Source: Paraburkholderia sp. CNPSo 3274 (lineage in GTDB: Bacteria > Pseudomonadota > Gammaproteobacteria > Burkholderiales > Burkholderiaceae). Taken from it: a stretch of DNA of 64,000 bases. The stretch covers positions 183,207 through 247,206 of the forward strand of contig NZ_JAMBPR010000012.1 of NCBI RefSeq assembly GCF_024206475.1, in the 5' to 3' direction. The notes under the pieces are model-generated. The model had not been told where the DNA came from. It searched no databases and saw only the letters and a program-made list of their open reading frames with translations. Positions 42,545-52,195 of this stretch are shown here, one piece after another (position 1 is the first letter of the stretch; every line of letters starts with the position of its first letter). A program made the position numbers and the translations under genes.

Positions 42545-43738
42545 TTACGTCCGTGCGCGCGCGCCCTTGCCACCTCTCGCACCCGTCTCGCCGCGCGCGC
42601 CGGCGCGGTGCGGGCTGGCTGACGCGCGCATGTCCATGCGCTCCACGGTGAAGGAAAAGCGCCGCACGAGCCGCTCGCCGTGCGCGAGCACGGTCATGCC
42701 GTTCGCGTCGCCGCCGCCGCGCAGGTTCACCGCGTTGATCGGATGATCGACGGGTTCGAAGCAGAAGAAGTCTGCGCCGGGAGGCGTGTAGAGCACGTAG
42801 TAGTCGGTGTTCGCGCAAATCGAGAGCGAGAGCCTGCGGCGCTCCCACACCACGGCGGCGCGCCCGCTCCAGCCGCTGAACGCATGATTGACGAGTTGCG
42901 CAGGCAGCGGATATGCCACGCCGAACTGCCAGGCGGGCGGCGCGGGCACGTGGCGCACCGGCAGCCAGTCCTGGCCCGAGAGCCACAGGCCGCTCGCGGG
43001 CGCCGAAAGCTCGGTGCTCGTGTCACGCGCAAGAAACGGATGCACGCCAAGGCCGAACGGCAGTGCCTCGCGGCCCGTATTCTCCACCTCCAGCGTCATC
43101 GCGAGCGTCGCGCCGTCGAGCGCATAGGTGAGCGCCGCGCGGTACGCATACGGTTCGCCGTCGCTGCGGTCGAGCACGAGACGCACATTCTCGCGATCGG
43201 CGCTTTCGATGCTCCAGGGCGCGAGCCAGCCGTCGCCATGAATCGGGAGCGGTTCGCTTGCGCGATTGCGCGGCACTTCAATATCGCGGCCGCCAAAGTG
43301 AAAACGCCCTGCGCCGATGCGGTTCGAATACGGCAGCAGCGGGTAGCACGCGAGTTCGTTCGGATCCATGCGCGCGCTCACGCGCTCGCAACGGCGAAAC
43401 ACAGGCTCGAACGCGCCCTCGCTGCGCCAGTCGAAACGCGTGATTCCGCCGCCCAGCTGGGGCGCGACGTCGAGCCGCAAATACGCGTTCGCGAGCGTCA
43501 CGCAGGCCACGTCGCTCGAGCCAGCCGCACCGATCGCAACCGCCGAGGTGCTCGGCCCCGGCAACACCGGATGCGTGGCGGCTTCGAGCCGAGCGCGGCG
43601 CGCCGCGGCCGCCGGTGAGACAACCGGCGAGACAGACGGAGCGGATGAAGCGGAAGGCGGCACGCTCGCAGCGGCGGCGGCGCCTGCGGTAACGGTGGAA
43701 CGGCTAGGTCGACGCACAGCGGAATTCGCGACGCTCAT
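42545..43738 (-). CDS. Aldose 1-epimerase (galactose mutarotase-like)
   Basis: 397 residues from ATG at 43738 (MSVANSAVRR), chosen for the GAGGAG upstream. The first 80 residues are Ala/Ser/Pro-rich and unlike the catalytic domain, which begins near DVACVTLANAYLRLDVAPQLGGGI. It has PYSNRIGAGRFHFGG, the catalytic-histidine region LPIHGDGWLAPW, LGVHPFL and the glutamate block FEPVDHPINAVN. It would interconvert sugar anomers for the dehydrogenase in the same cluster. A basic Gly/Arg tail closes the protein. Last gene of the sugar cluster. Confidence 0.9.
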   Translation of the reverse strand: MSVANSAVRRPSRSTVTAGAAAAASVPPSASSAPSVSPVVSPAAAARRARLEAATHPVLPGPSTSAVAIGAAGSSDVACVTLANAYLRLDVAPQLGGGITRFDWRSEGAFEPVFRRCERVSARMDPNELACYPLLPYSNRIGAGRFHFGGRDIEVPRNRASEPLPIHGDGWLAPWSIESADRENVRLVLDRSDGEPYAYRAALTYALDGATLAMTLEVENTGREALPFGLGVHPFLARDTSTELSAPASGLWLSGQDWLPVRHVPAPPAWQFGVAYPLPAQLVNHAFSGWSGRAAVVWERRRLSLSICANTDYYVLYTPPGADFFCFEPVDHPINAVNLRGGGDANGMTVLAHGERLVRRFSFTVERMDMRASASPHRAGARGETGARGGKGARART

Positions 43739-44029
43739 AAGATGCTCCTCGAGAGGCATGTTTGATTGCCGCCGCAAAAGGCGGCTCACCGGTGGCCTGT
43801 CGACACCGCGCGTGCGCGCGGGCCTGCGGCCGCTTCTTGTGTTCGCCCTTCTAGTGGTACTGGCAAAGCCAACTGCACACTATCGATCGACTGCATCTGT
43901 TGCCGAACTGCAACGACTGTCCGTCTATTCATGCCGCTTGCCGACTGCGGCGCTTCGCACCCTTCGCACGCGTGTATCGTCTGATGAAAATCCACGCGCG
44001 CCTTTGCGCAAACGCCTGATAAACCAGAC
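43739..44029. other. Intergenic 291 bp, no gene seen
   Basis: Between the lactonase and the epimerase. No ORF with codon bias and no clear promoter; a weak minus-strand pair TTCGGC-N17-GATAGT can be drawn but is not convincing. The epimerase may depend on read-through. Confidence 0.4.
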
Positions 44030-44950
44030 TTAAGCGTGCCCACGCCCCTGAAACCGCGGTTCTTCAAGGCCCTGGCGGCCAATTCGAACCGAAAACACGC
44101 CGCCCGCATGAGGCTCACGTGCGAGGGCCTCCTCCTCCATTTCCTCGCGCGCGCTCGTAACAAACAACGTGTCCAGAAGCGCACCGCCGAGCGTAACGCA
44201 GCTTGGCTGCGCTGTGGGAATCTTTACGCGCTCGGTTTCGACGCCATCGGCGCCATAACGCACCACGCGCTCGCCGCCCCACTGCGCGTTCCAGAGGCCA
44301 CCTTCTGCGTCGACGGTCGAGCCGTCCGGCACGCCGGTGTCGTCAGTGAGCGTGACGAATGTGCGCTGGTTTGCAATCGTCCCATCCGCGCCGTAGTCGC
44401 AGGCGCGAATCTCGCGCGTGAGCGTATCGCAGAAGTACATCGTCGAACCGTCCGGGCTGAACGCGATGCTGTTCGAGATCGCGGGCGCGGGCAGCGGCAG
44501 ACGTTCGAGCGTGAGATCGTGGTTCAGGCGATAAAAACCGCCGATGGCTTGCCTCGGCGTTCCCTCATACTTCGTGCCGAACACGAAGCGGCCCTGGCGG
44601 TCGCAGCGTCCGTCGTTCAGGCGCGTCGGCACGCCGGGTTCGACTTCGACGATGGTTTCGATCGCGCCCGTCTCCAGGTCGAAGAACGCCAGTTGCGAGG
44701 CGAGGCCGAGGAGCAGCGTGCGCTCGTCTTCGCACAGCGCGAAGCATGCGAGACGCTCGGGCATCTCCCACGTGACGTGTTTGGCGCCTGACGCATTGGC
44801 GTCGTAGCGTTGCAAGCGTTTGCCCGAAATATCGACCCAATAGAGGCGGCCGCTGCGCGCGCACCACGTCGCGCCTTCGCCCAGCTCGCATTTCGAGTGG
44901 ACGAGCAGCTCGGCCACCGCTTCGCTCGAAGCGCTTTCATTGGCGCTCAT
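44030..44950 (-). CDS. SMP-30/gluconolactonase-family sugar lactonase
   Basis: 306 residues. Six-bladed propeller of the SMP-30/LRE family, seen in LGEGATWCARSGRLYWVDISGKRLQRYD, RLNDGRCDRQGRFVFGT (metal-binding Asn/Asp), SNSIAFSPDGSTMYFCDT and DGVPDGSTVDAEGGLWNAQWGG. Such enzymes hydrolyse aldonolactones (galactono-, arabino- or xylonolactone) to aldonates. Its ATG overlaps the stop of the SDR gene as ATGA, so dehydrogenase and lactonase are coupled, as expected for consecutive steps. Confidence 0.92.
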   Translation of the reverse strand: MSANESASSEAVAELLVHSKCELGEGATWCARSGRLYWVDISGKRLQRYDANASGAKHVTWEMPERLACFALCEDERTLLLGLASQLAFFDLETGAIETIVEVEPGVPTRLNDGRCDRQGRFVFGTKYEGTPRQAIGGFYRLNHDLTLERLPLPAPAISNSIAFSPDGSTMYFCDTLTREIRACDYGADGTIANQRTFVTLTDDTGVPDGSTVDAEGGLWNAQWGGERVVRYGADGVETERVKIPTAQPSCVTLGGALLDTLFVTSAREEMEEEALAREPHAGGVFSVRIGRQGLEEPRFQGRGHA

Positions 44951-45747
44951 GCCCAGCCTCCGTCAACGACGATGTCCTGCGACGTGATCATGCGGCTGTC
45001 GTCGGCGGCAAGGAAGAGCGCCATGCGCGCGAGGTCTTCGGGCAGCAACTCCGCGTCGATGCACTGGCCGCGCTTGATGGCCTCGCGGCCTTCGTCGGTA
45101 AGCCACAGGCGGCGCTGCTTCTCGGTCATCACCCATCCCGGCACGAGCGAATTCACACGTATGCCGTACGCGCCGAGGTCTCTCGCGAGACCGCGCGTGA
45201 GACCCTGCACCGCCGACTTGCTCATCGTGTAGACCGGCATTTCCGACTGCTTGAGCATCCAACTGATCGAGCCCAGATTGATGATCGAGCCCGCGCGTGC
45301 AGCCTTCATGTCATCCGCCACGGCCTGCGCGGCGAAGAGCTGATGCCGCAAGTTCACGGCAACGCCAGCGTCGAACGACTCGGGTGTGACTTCGGCCAGC
45401 GTGTGGCGTTTGTCGTTGGCCGCGTTGTTCACGAGCACTTCAATCGGCCCGAGCGCGGCCTTCACATCGGCGATGGCGGCGCGCAGCGCTGAGATATCGG
45501 TGAGATCGACATCGGCGAAGAGCGGCTTGTGGTGCGAATCGCCGAGTTCGTCGGCGAGCGCCTGGCCCGCGCTCGCGTCGATGTCGAAGAACGCCACGCG
45601 CGCGCCCTGCGCGGCGAAATGCTCGACGAACGACGCGCCGATGCCGGTCGCGCCGCCCGTGATCAGCACCACGCGGTCGGCCAGGCTCGGGTAGCGCGCG
45701 TAGTTTTCGTGCGCGTGGCGCGCGACAGCGTTAGCGGGAGACGACAT
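44947..45747 (-). CDS. SDR sugar 1-dehydrogenase (galactose/arabinose type)
   Basis: 266 residues of classical short-chain dehydrogenase. Cofactor motif LITGGATGIGASFVEHF, VNNAANDKRHTL, catalytic Ser in NLGSISWM and YTMSK (Tyr/Lys). The C-terminal PGWVMTEKQRRLWLTDEG and TSQDIVVDGGW resemble characterised NAD(P)-dependent D-galactose/L-arabinose 1-dehydrogenases of soil bacteria. It would oxidise the imported sugar to its lactone, the substrate of the overlapping lactonase gene. Substrate specificity is inferred. Confidence 0.87.
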   Translation of the reverse strand: MSSPANAVARHAHENYARYPSLADRVVLITGGATGIGASFVEHFAAQGARVAFFDIDASAGQALADELGDSHHKPLFADVDLTDISALRAAIADVKAALGPIEVLVNNAANDKRHTLAEVTPESFDAGVAVNLRHQLFAAQAVADDMKAARAGSIINLGSISWMLKQSEMPVYTMSKSAVQGLTRGLARDLGAYGIRVNSLVPGWVMTEKQRRLWLTDEGREAIKRGQCIDAELLPEDLARMALFLAADDSRMITSQDIVVDGGWA

Positions 45748-45783
45748 CGTGTTGGGCTCCTGATGAATCGCTCAATAGGGTTT

Positions 45784-46812
45784 TCAATCGCGTGCGCCGC
45801 GGTTCTTGAGCTGATCGAGCAGCACCGCCGCGAGCAGGATCGCGCCGCGCACGAGGTACTGGTAAAACGCGTCGATGTTGAGCAGGTTCATGACGTTCTC
45901 GACCGTGCCCATGATCAGCACGCCGATCACCACACCCGAGATCGTCGCGCGGCCGCCCAGCAGCGAGACGCCGCCCAGCACGCACGCCGAGATCACGTTC
46001 AGCTCGAAGCCTTCGGCCGCGTTCGGCTGGCCCGACGTGATACGCGAGGCGAGAATCACGCCCGCGAGCGCCGTGACCGCCCCCTGGATCAGGAAGATCC
46101 ACACTCGCGTGCGCTCCACCTTGATACCCGCGAGACGCGAAGCTTCCGGATTGCCGCCGATGGCGAGCGTATTGCGCCCGTACACCGTCTGATTGAGCAT
46201 CACGCCGAACACGATGAAGCACACGAGCGTGACCCAGATCGGCAGTTGCACGCCGAAGAGCGAGGCCGTACCCATGGCGATGAACGTGTCCGACGACACG
46301 CCAACGGCCTGGCCGTGCGAGACGATGAAGCCGAGGCCGCGGACAATTTCCATCGTGGCGAGCGTGGTGATCAGCGCGTTGATGCGCAGATACGCGATCA
46401 CCGCACCGTTCACGAAGCCGATCGCCGCACCCGCCGCAACGGCCGCGACAATAGCGATGAACGTGTTGTTCGTCGCGTTGAGCACCATCGCACAGAGCAC
46501 GCCCGCGAATGCGACGATCGAGCCAACGGAGAGGTCGAAGTCGCGCGAGGCGAGACAGAACATCATCGTGCAGGCCACCATGCCGATCTGCGAGACCGAC
46601 AGTGCGAGGCCGAGCATGTTCTCGATCGAGAAGAAGTGATCGACGGTCAGCGACATCACGATGAACATGACCGCGAAGATCACGATCAGGCTGTATTCGG
46701 TGATCTGCTGCCACCACTTCTGCTTGTCAGTGGGACTCGGAATCAGCGCGTCGGCGACGCTCTTGGCGGCGCTGTTGGCAGACTCGGCCGCCAGGTTTTC
46801 TCTTGCTTGCAT
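45784..46812 (-). CDS. araH: Sugar ABC transporter permease, AraH type
   Basis: 342 residues from ATG at 46812 (MQAREN), which has a GGAGGAG site; an ATG at 46839 overlaps the araG stop and gives 351 residues but has no ribosome site. About ten hydrophobic segments; the BPD_transp_2 family features LALSVSQIGMVACTMMFCLASRDFDLSVGSIVAFAGV and GGNPEASRLAGIKVERT are clear. Forms the inner-membrane channel with the AraG ATPase and the AraF binding protein. Confidence 0.92.
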   Translation of the reverse strand: MQARENLAAESANSAAKSVADALIPSPTDKQKWWQQITEYSLIVIFAVMFIVMSLTVDHFFSIENMLGLALSVSQIGMVACTMMFCLASRDFDLSVGSIVAFAGVLCAMVLNATNNTFIAIVAAVAAGAAIGFVNGAVIAYLRINALITTLATMEIVRGLGFIVSHGQAVGVSSDTFIAMGTASLFGVQLPIWVTLVCFIVFGVMLNQTVYGRNTLAIGGNPEASRLAGIKVERTRVWIFLIQGAVTALAGVILASRITSGQPNAAEGFELNVISACVLGGVSLLGGRATISGVVIGVLIMGTVENVMNLLNIDAFYQYLVRGAILLAAVLLDQLKNRGARD

Positions 46813-46835
46813 TTCAGTCACTCCTCCCCGTCCAC

Positions 46836-48347
46836 TCATGCGGCCTTGGCCTGCGCGCGCTTGGGCAGCGCGAGGTCAAGCACCGCGTGTTCGCTCGCCG
46901 CGCTGCGCGGCAACTCGCCCGAAATACGGCCTTCACGCATCACCACGATGCGATCCGACACGCCGAGCACTTCCGGCAACTCCGACGACACCATCACGAT
47001 CGCGCAGCCGCGCGCGGCGAGCTGGTAAATCACGTTGTAGATTTCATGCTTCGCACCGACGTCGATGCCGCGCGTCGGCTCGTCGAGAATCACGACCTTC
47101 AAGTCCGGTTCGGCAAGCCAGCGCGAAAGAATCGCTTTCTGCTGGTTGCCGCCCGAGAGAAAGCGGATTTTCTGGCGGCGGCTCGGCGTCTTGATCTTCA
47201 GCAGCTTGATGAAGCGGTCCGCCGTTTCCGCTTCCTTCTTGCGGTCGAGGAACATGCCCGCGCGCAGAAAGTGGCGACGGCAACTGATGTTGATATTCTC
47301 CGAAACCGTCGCCATCGCAACGATGCCCTGCTCCTTGCGGTCTTCCGGGCACAGCACGATGCCGTGGCGAATCGCGTCGCTTGCGCTCTTTACGCGAATG
47401 GTCTTGCCGTCCAGCTCGATCTCGCCCGCGCGCCGCTTGTGCGTACCGTAGATGAGCTGCATCAGCTCGCTGCGCCCGGCGCCCACGAGCCCGAAGAAAC
47501 CGACGATCTCGCCTGCCTTCACCTCGAAGCTCGCCGCCTCGTTGAGCGGATGCCCTTCCACGCCGCGCACGGCGAAGCGCACGCCGGCGTGCTCGCGCGG
47601 CGAATAGTTGTAGATGTCGCTGATTTCGCGGCCCACCATTTCGGCCACGAGCGTTTCGCGCTTCACCTCTTCGAGCTTCTCGTGCGAGGCGACCTTGCGG
47701 CCGTCGCGGAAGATCGTGCAGGCATTGCACAGCTCATAGATCTCGTCCATGCGGTGCGAGATGTAGATCAGCGCTCGGTTGTCGGCGCGCAGCTCGCGCA
47801 CGAGTTTGAAGAGCACTTCGGTCTCGCGGTGCGAGAGCGAGCTGGTCGGCTCGTCGAGCGCGATCACGCGCGCGTTGCGCAAGAGCGCCTTGCAGATTTC
47901 CACCATCTGGCGCTGCGCGATGGAGAGCTTGCGCAGTTTCGCGGCCGGATCGAGATCCACGCCCATCGCGGCAAGACGTTCGCGCACGAACTTGCGCGCC
48001 TCGCCGCGCTTCACCCAGCCGAGCGCATTGGGCAACGCGCCGAGCAGCAGGTTTTCCGCGACGGTCAGGTCGGGCACGTACTGCAATTCCTGGTGAATCA
48101 CCGCGATGCCCGCGCCAATCGAGGCCGCCGCATCGGAGAAGTGCACCTCGTTGCCGTCCATCAGGATGCGGCCGGAATCGGGCTGATACTCGCCGCCGAG
48201 AATCTTGAGGAGCGTTGACTTGCCCGCCCCGTTCTCGCCCATGAGGCCATGCACTTCGCCTGCGTTCACCTCGAACGACACGCCGTCGAGCGCGCGCACG
48301 CCTGGGAACACCTTGCCGATATTGTCAAAACGCAGTGTCGCTGACAC
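46836..48347 (-). CDS. araG: Sugar ABC transporter ATP-binding protein, AraG type
   Basis: 503 residues from a GTG start at 48347, with AGAGGAAA upstream. Two fused nucleotide-binding domains as in AraG/RbsA/MglA: first Walker [15 protein letters not shown], signature [11 protein letters not shown], Walker [13 protein letters not shown]; the second domain has [29 protein letters not shown] and [16 protein letters not shown]. Powers sugar uptake. Confidence 0.95.
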   Translation of the reverse strand: MSATLRFDNIGKVFPGVRALDGVSFEVNAGEVHGLMGENGAGKSTLLKILGGEYQPDSGRILMDGNEVHFSDAAASIGAGIAVIHQELQYVPDLTVAENLLLGALPNALGWVKRGEARKFVRERLAAMGVDLDPAAKLRKLSIAQRQMVEICKALLRNARVIALDEPTSSLSHRETEVLFKLVRELRADNRALIYISHRMDEIYELCNACTIFRDGRKVASHEKLEEVKRETLVAEMVGREISDIYNYSPREHAGVRFAVRGVEGHPLNEAASFEVKAGEIVGFFGLVGAGRSELMQLIYGTHKRRAGEIELDGKTIRVKSASDAIRHGIVLCPEDRKEQGIVAMATVSENINISCRRHFLRAGMFLDRKKEAETADRFIKLLKIKTPSRRQKIRFLSGGNQQKAILSRWLAEPDLKVVILDEPTRGIDVGAKHEIYNVIYQLAARGCAIVMVSSELPEVLGVSDRIVVMREGRISGELPRSAASEHAVLDLALPKRAQAKAA

Positions 48348-48461
48348 TTCGGTTTCCTCTCATTCGATACGCTGCGGGCGCGGCCTTCACGCCCTTCATA
48401 CCCGTCGGCTTTGCGGGCCGCCCCGCAGCGGGAAACACCTCAAACAACTTCTATCGAGCGC

Positions 48462-49463
48462 TTACTTCGAAGCGAGACCCATCTGCTGACGCACGTTCTC
48501 CACGTTGTCGCGCGTGGCCAGCATGCCGGTCGTCAGCGTGAGCAGCGGCGGTTCCTTGCCTTGCGTGATCCACGTGTACATCAGGTCCGAGGTTTCCTCG
48601 CCGTGGCGCTTCGGGCTGATGATGACGGTGCCGTAGAAGCCCGTCGGCTGCGGCTTCTTGAACTCGTTGAGCGCCGAGTCCGAACCGCCGATGCCGATGC
48701 CGATCATGTTGTCGGCCTTGAAGCCGCGGCCTTCCGCTGCGCGCACGGCGCCGAGCACGGCTTCGTCGTTCAGACCGTAGGCCACCCAGTGCTTGTACTG
48801 CGGGTTCTTCGTGAGCGCGATGTTGGCGGCGTTGAAGGCGTTTTCCGTGTCCGTCTTGGCCTGCGCCGCGGCGATGATGTTCGCCTTCGGGAAGCCCGCG
48901 GCCACGAGCGCGTCGGTCGCGCCGCTCGTGCGGTCATGCGCCGTCGGCAACTGCTCGTAGGTCACGTCGATTGCGCCGACGTCCTTCATGTCCCAGCCGC
49001 GCTTCTTGATCTCGGCGGCAATGCCGTCACCCACCTGCTTGCCGATGTTGTACGCCGAGATGCCCATGTGCGGCACCGACTCGATCGGCTTGCCCGCGCC
49101 ATCGACGAGGCGGTCGTCCACCGTCATCATCTTGAGGTTGTCGGCCTTGGCCTTGGCGACGATGCCCGGTCCGAGCTTCACGTCAGGCGTGCAGATGATG
49201 AAGCCCTGCGCCTTTTGTGCGGCCAGGTTGTCGATCGCGCTCATCACCTTCTCACCCGAGGGCGCGCCGATCTTCACCAGCGTGAAGCCCTTTTCCTTCG
49301 CGGCCGTTTCCGCGAACTTCCATTCGTCCTGGAACCACGGCTCTTCGGGCTGCTTCACGAGGAAGCCGATCTTCACCTGGTCGGCGGCCTGCGCGACGGG
49401 CGCTTGCGCGAACATGGCAGTGGCAGCTGCAGCCACCAGCGTCAGAAAGATGCGTCGTTGCAT
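48462..49463 (-). CDS. araF: Periplasmic L-arabinose/D-galactose-binding protein, AraF type
   Basis: 333 residues with a Sec signal peptide (MQRRIFLTLVAAAATAMFAQAPVAQA). The mature start KIGFLVKQPEEPWFQDEWKFAE is almost the same as E. coli AraF, as are ICTPDVKLGPGIVAKAK, GLNDEAVLGAVRA and TGFYGTVIISP. E. coli AraF binds L-arabinose and also D-galactose, so uptake of either sugar fits. GGAG precedes the ATG. A 153-bp gap separates it from the upstream SDR gene and may carry its own promoter. Confidence 0.95.
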   Translation of the reverse strand: MQRRIFLTLVAAAATAMFAQAPVAQAADQVKIGFLVKQPEEPWFQDEWKFAETAAKEKGFTLVKIGAPSGEKVMSAIDNLAAQKAQGFIICTPDVKLGPGIVAKAKADNLKMMTVDDRLVDGAGKPIESVPHMGISAYNIGKQVGDGIAAEIKKRGWDMKDVGAIDVTYEQLPTAHDRTSGATDALVAAGFPKANIIAAAQAKTDTENAFNAANIALTKNPQYKHWVAYGLNDEAVLGAVRAAEGRGFKADNMIGIGIGGSDSALNEFKKPQPTGFYGTVIISPKRHGEETSDLMYTWITQGKEPPLLTLTTGMLATRDNVENVRQQMGLASK

Positions 49464-49616
49464 GTTGCTAGTCTCCTGTCTTCTTCAGTCACGGGAAGGG
49501 TATCGGCCGCCTCTTCTTTTACCCGCCGATGCGCGCGGCCAGCGCTTCGGCGGATTCCTGCGTATTCGTTGTAACCTCGTTTTCCTTCGTGCTGCGAATT
49601 ACTTTTTAGAACGCTC

Positions 49617-50396
49617 TCATTCGTGATGGAGCGCCGTGCGGCCGCCATCTATCGTGATACAGCTTGCGTTGATGAACGGCGCTTCGTCCGAGGCGAGGAA
49701 CACCGCCGTCATCGCGACTTCCTCCGGGCGGCCGATGCGTTTCATCGGCGGCAACTCGAGCGTGGCCTTGCGCGCCGCTTCCGGGTCGGGCTGCGCGTTC
49801 CACCAGTCGTGCGTGAGCTGCGTTTCGATGTAACCCGGCGCGATGGCGTTCACGCGCACGTTCTTCGGCGCGTACTCGATGCCGAGCGCACGCGTGAGCC
49901 CGATTACGCCGTGCTTCGCCACCGGGTACGGGAAGCAGCCCGGAATGATCTGGAATGCGTGCGTCGAAGCGATGTTGATGATGCTGCCCGCGCGGCGCTC
50001 CACCATGCCCGGCAGCACCGCGCGGCAGCCGTTCCACACGCCGTCCAGATCGACGGCGAAGCAGCGGCGCCAGTCGTCGTCGGTCATCGTGAGGGGGTCG
50101 GCGAACACGTTGATGCCGGCGTTGTTCACGAGCACGTCGACCGGGCCGAACGCGCGTTGCGCTTCTTCCACGGCGGCGCGCACCGAGGCGGGCTGCGTCA
50201 CGTCGGTTTGCACGGCGAGCGTTTGCGCGCCTTCGCATGCGTTCGCAATCTCGCGCGCCGTCGCAACGGCCGTCGCGCCATCCAGCTCCGCGAGCACGAC
50301 GGCCGCGCCCTCGGCCGCGAACGCGCGCGCGATCGCCGCGCCGATGCCGCGTCCTGCGCCGGTTACGAGCGCGACCTTGCCCGCGAGGCGATTCAC
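49617..50396 (-). CDS. SDR-family oxidoreductase of the sugar cluster
   Basis: 259 residues from a GTG at 50396. Cofactor loop VTGAGRGIGAAIARAF, VNNAGIN, catalytic region SIINIASTHAFQIIPGCFPYPVAKHGVIG (Ser, Tyr, Lys) and the ITIDGG end. Its GTG overlaps the dgoA stop as GTGA, so it belongs to the same pathway. It may be a second aldose 1-dehydrogenase, perhaps the galactose enzyme, with the other SDR serving arabinose; the sequence does not decide. Confidence 0.87.
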   Translation of the reverse strand: MNRLAGKVALVTGAGRGIGAAIARAFAAEGAAVVLAELDGATAVATAREIANACEGAQTLAVQTDVTQPASVRAAVEEAQRAFGPVDVLVNNAGINVFADPLTMTDDDWRRCFAVDLDGVWNGCRAVLPGMVERRAGSIINIASTHAFQIIPGCFPYPVAKHGVIGLTRALGIEYAPKNVRVNAIAPGYIETQLTHDWWNAQPDPEAARKATLELPPMKRIGRPEEVAMTAVFLASDEAPFINASCITIDGGRTALHHE

Positions 50397-51082
50397 TTTT
50401 GCGCTCCTTGCGTGCTCAGTTGCGTCACCCGCCAGCCTTCGATGAAGGCCAGCGCGTTCGCGCGCGTGGCCGCGGCGTCCTGGCCCGGCTTGTAGAGCGC
50501 GGACCCGAGGCCGAAGCCGCTCGCGCCCGCGGCCAGCTGCGGGCCCATGTTGTCCGGCTTCACGCCGCCCACGGGCAGCAGGGGCACGATCGGCGGAATC
50601 ACGGCGCGCCAGGCCTTCGTCACGGCCGGGCCGAGCTGCTCGGCGGGGAACATCTTGAGCGCGTCGGCGCCGTGCTTGAGCGCCGCGAACGCTTCCGTCG
50701 GCGTGGCGACGCCGGGCACGCACGCGAGGCCCTGAAGCTTTGCGGCGAGGATCACGTCGGTGTCGGCGTGCGGCATCACGATCAGTTCGCCGCCCGCTTC
50801 CCGCACGTCGCGCACGCGCTCGGTGGTGAGTACGGTGCCCGCGCCGATCATGGCGTCGTCGGGCAGCGCCTGGCGCAATGCCGCGATGCTGTCGAGCGGC
50901 TGCGGCGAATTGAGCGGCACCTCGATGATCCGGAAGCCCGCTTCGTAAAGCGCGCGGCCATGCTCGGCGGCCTCGGCGGGCTTGATGCCGCGCACGATCG
51001 CGACCATGCTGCACGCGCCGAACGCGGCGACGAAGCCGGCGTGTGGCGTGTACGGGGCGGGCAGGTTCAGTTCGGGTTCCAT
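50393..51082 (-). CDS. dgoA: 2-dehydro-3-deoxy-6-phosphogalactonate aldolase
   Basis: 229 residues. Splits KDPGal into pyruvate and glyceraldehyde-3-phosphate. Class I aldolase of the KDPG/KDPGal family with the Schiff-base lysine in ALKMFPAEQLGP, glutamate in RIIEVPLNSPQPL and the GVATPTEAFAAL strand; the NSPQP and MFPAE motifs favour the galactonate over the gluconate enzyme. AGGAAG site before the ATG. Paired with dgoK. Confidence 0.94.
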   Translation of the reverse strand: MEPELNLPAPYTPHAGFVAAFGACSMVAIVRGIKPAEAAEHGRALYEAGFRIIEVPLNSPQPLDSIAALRQALPDDAMIGAGTVLTTERVRDVREAGGELIVMPHADTDVILAAKLQGLACVPGVATPTEAFAALKHGADALKMFPAEQLGPAVTKAWRAVIPPIVPLLPVGGVKPDNMGPQLAAGASGFGLGSALYKPGQDAAATRANALAFIEGWRVTQLSTQGAQK

Positions 51083-51169
51083 GTCGGCTTCCTGTTGCTT
51101 GGCTTGTGTCTGGTTCGGTTCAGCGCGTTTGCAGCGGGTTCGCAGCGGGTTCGTTTCATCGGCACGCGT

Positions 51170-52195
51170 TTAGCGCGGCGCGACGAGCCCGGCCTGCACA
51201 GCGATGCGCCAAAGCCCGTGTTCGGTCGCCTGACGCACGAGATGCGCGTCGCTGCACCCGAATGTGGCAAGCGCCATGCGGTAACGCTCGCACAGCGCCT
51301 CGGCGCCGATCAGCTGCGGCGCGCAGCCAGCGAGCGCCACGTCGCGTCGCGCCAGCGCCGCTTCGAGGCCCGCCAGCTCGTGCCCGATCACGAGGCCCGA
51401 GAGATAGTCGGGCTGCTCGTCGGCGGCGAGCTGGGCCGTGAGGCCGAGCGTGCGCGTGCTGAACGCCGTGGCCAGCAGTCCGACGCAGCCCTGCTCGCGC
51501 GCCACGCCCACGCCGCGCAGGAACGCTGCGGTGTCGGGCTCGACGGGATGCTTCATCGTGCGGCCGAGGATCGTATGCGCGCACAGCGCCGCGTAGACCT
51601 CGCCCGTCATGAAGGTATAGAAGCGCGCGATGCGCTCGCCCTCCACCACTACCCATTTCGCGTGGGTGCCGGGCAGTCCGACGAGCGCCGTTTGCGGCTC
51701 AGACTCGTCGCCCGTTGCCCCAAGCGCGCCAAAAATTTGCGTTTCCTCGCCGCGCATCACGTTGGGCAGCGCACCCGGCTCCAGCACGCCCGGCACCACG
51801 GCGACTTCAGCGCCGCACGCGGCGCGCACGTGCACGATGCCGGCGACCAGCGCCTGGGCGCTCGCGGGCGTTTCGACATAAGGCGCCTGCACCCAGCCCT
51901 GGGCGCTGCCTACCATCCCCGCGGCCAGCACCGGCAGCGAGGGCGCTTGCGCGAGCCACACGCCACACGCTTCGTCGAAGGCGGCGTCGAAGCCGCCTTC
52001 TTCGGCAGGCACGGGGAGGTTCATGATCCCCGCCGTCGAAACCCGCGTGGCGAGCACCTTGCCCGCCGCATCGAACAGGTACGCACGCAACGAGGTCGTG
52101 CCCCAGTCGAGCGCGATGAGCGCGGCTTCGCGAGCGATCGCGCCGTCCCCGGCGTCGATGGCCGCGCCGCTTACAGGCTTCCCGCGCGCTTTCAT
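51170..52195 (-). CDS. dgoK: 2-dehydro-3-deoxygalactonokinase
   Basis: 341 residues from ATG at 52195. Phosphorylates 2-keto-3-deoxygalactonate to KDPGal. The family shows IALDWGTTSLRAYLFD at the phosphate site, LAAGMVGSAQGWVQAPYV, VVPGV and LVGLPGTHAKWVVVEG, GEVYAAL. Its ATG overlaps the stop of the IclR gene as ATGA. With dgoA it defines the lower half of the De Ley-Doudoroff route. Confidence 0.95.
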   Translation of the reverse strand: MKARGKPVSGAAIDAGDGAIAREAALIALDWGTTSLRAYLFDAAGKVLATRVSTAGIMNLPVPAEEGGFDAAFDEACGVWLAQAPSLPVLAAGMVGSAQGWVQAPYVETPASAQALVAGIVHVRAACGAEVAVVPGVLEPGALPNVMRGEETQIFGALGATGDESEPQTALVGLPGTHAKWVVVEGERIARFYTFMTGEVYAALCAHTILGRTMKHPVEPDTAAFLRGVGVAREQGCVGLLATAFSTRTLGLTAQLAADEQPDYLSGLVIGHELAGLEAALARRDVALAGCAPQLIGAEALCERYRMALATFGCSDAHLVRQATEHGLWRIAVQAGLVAPR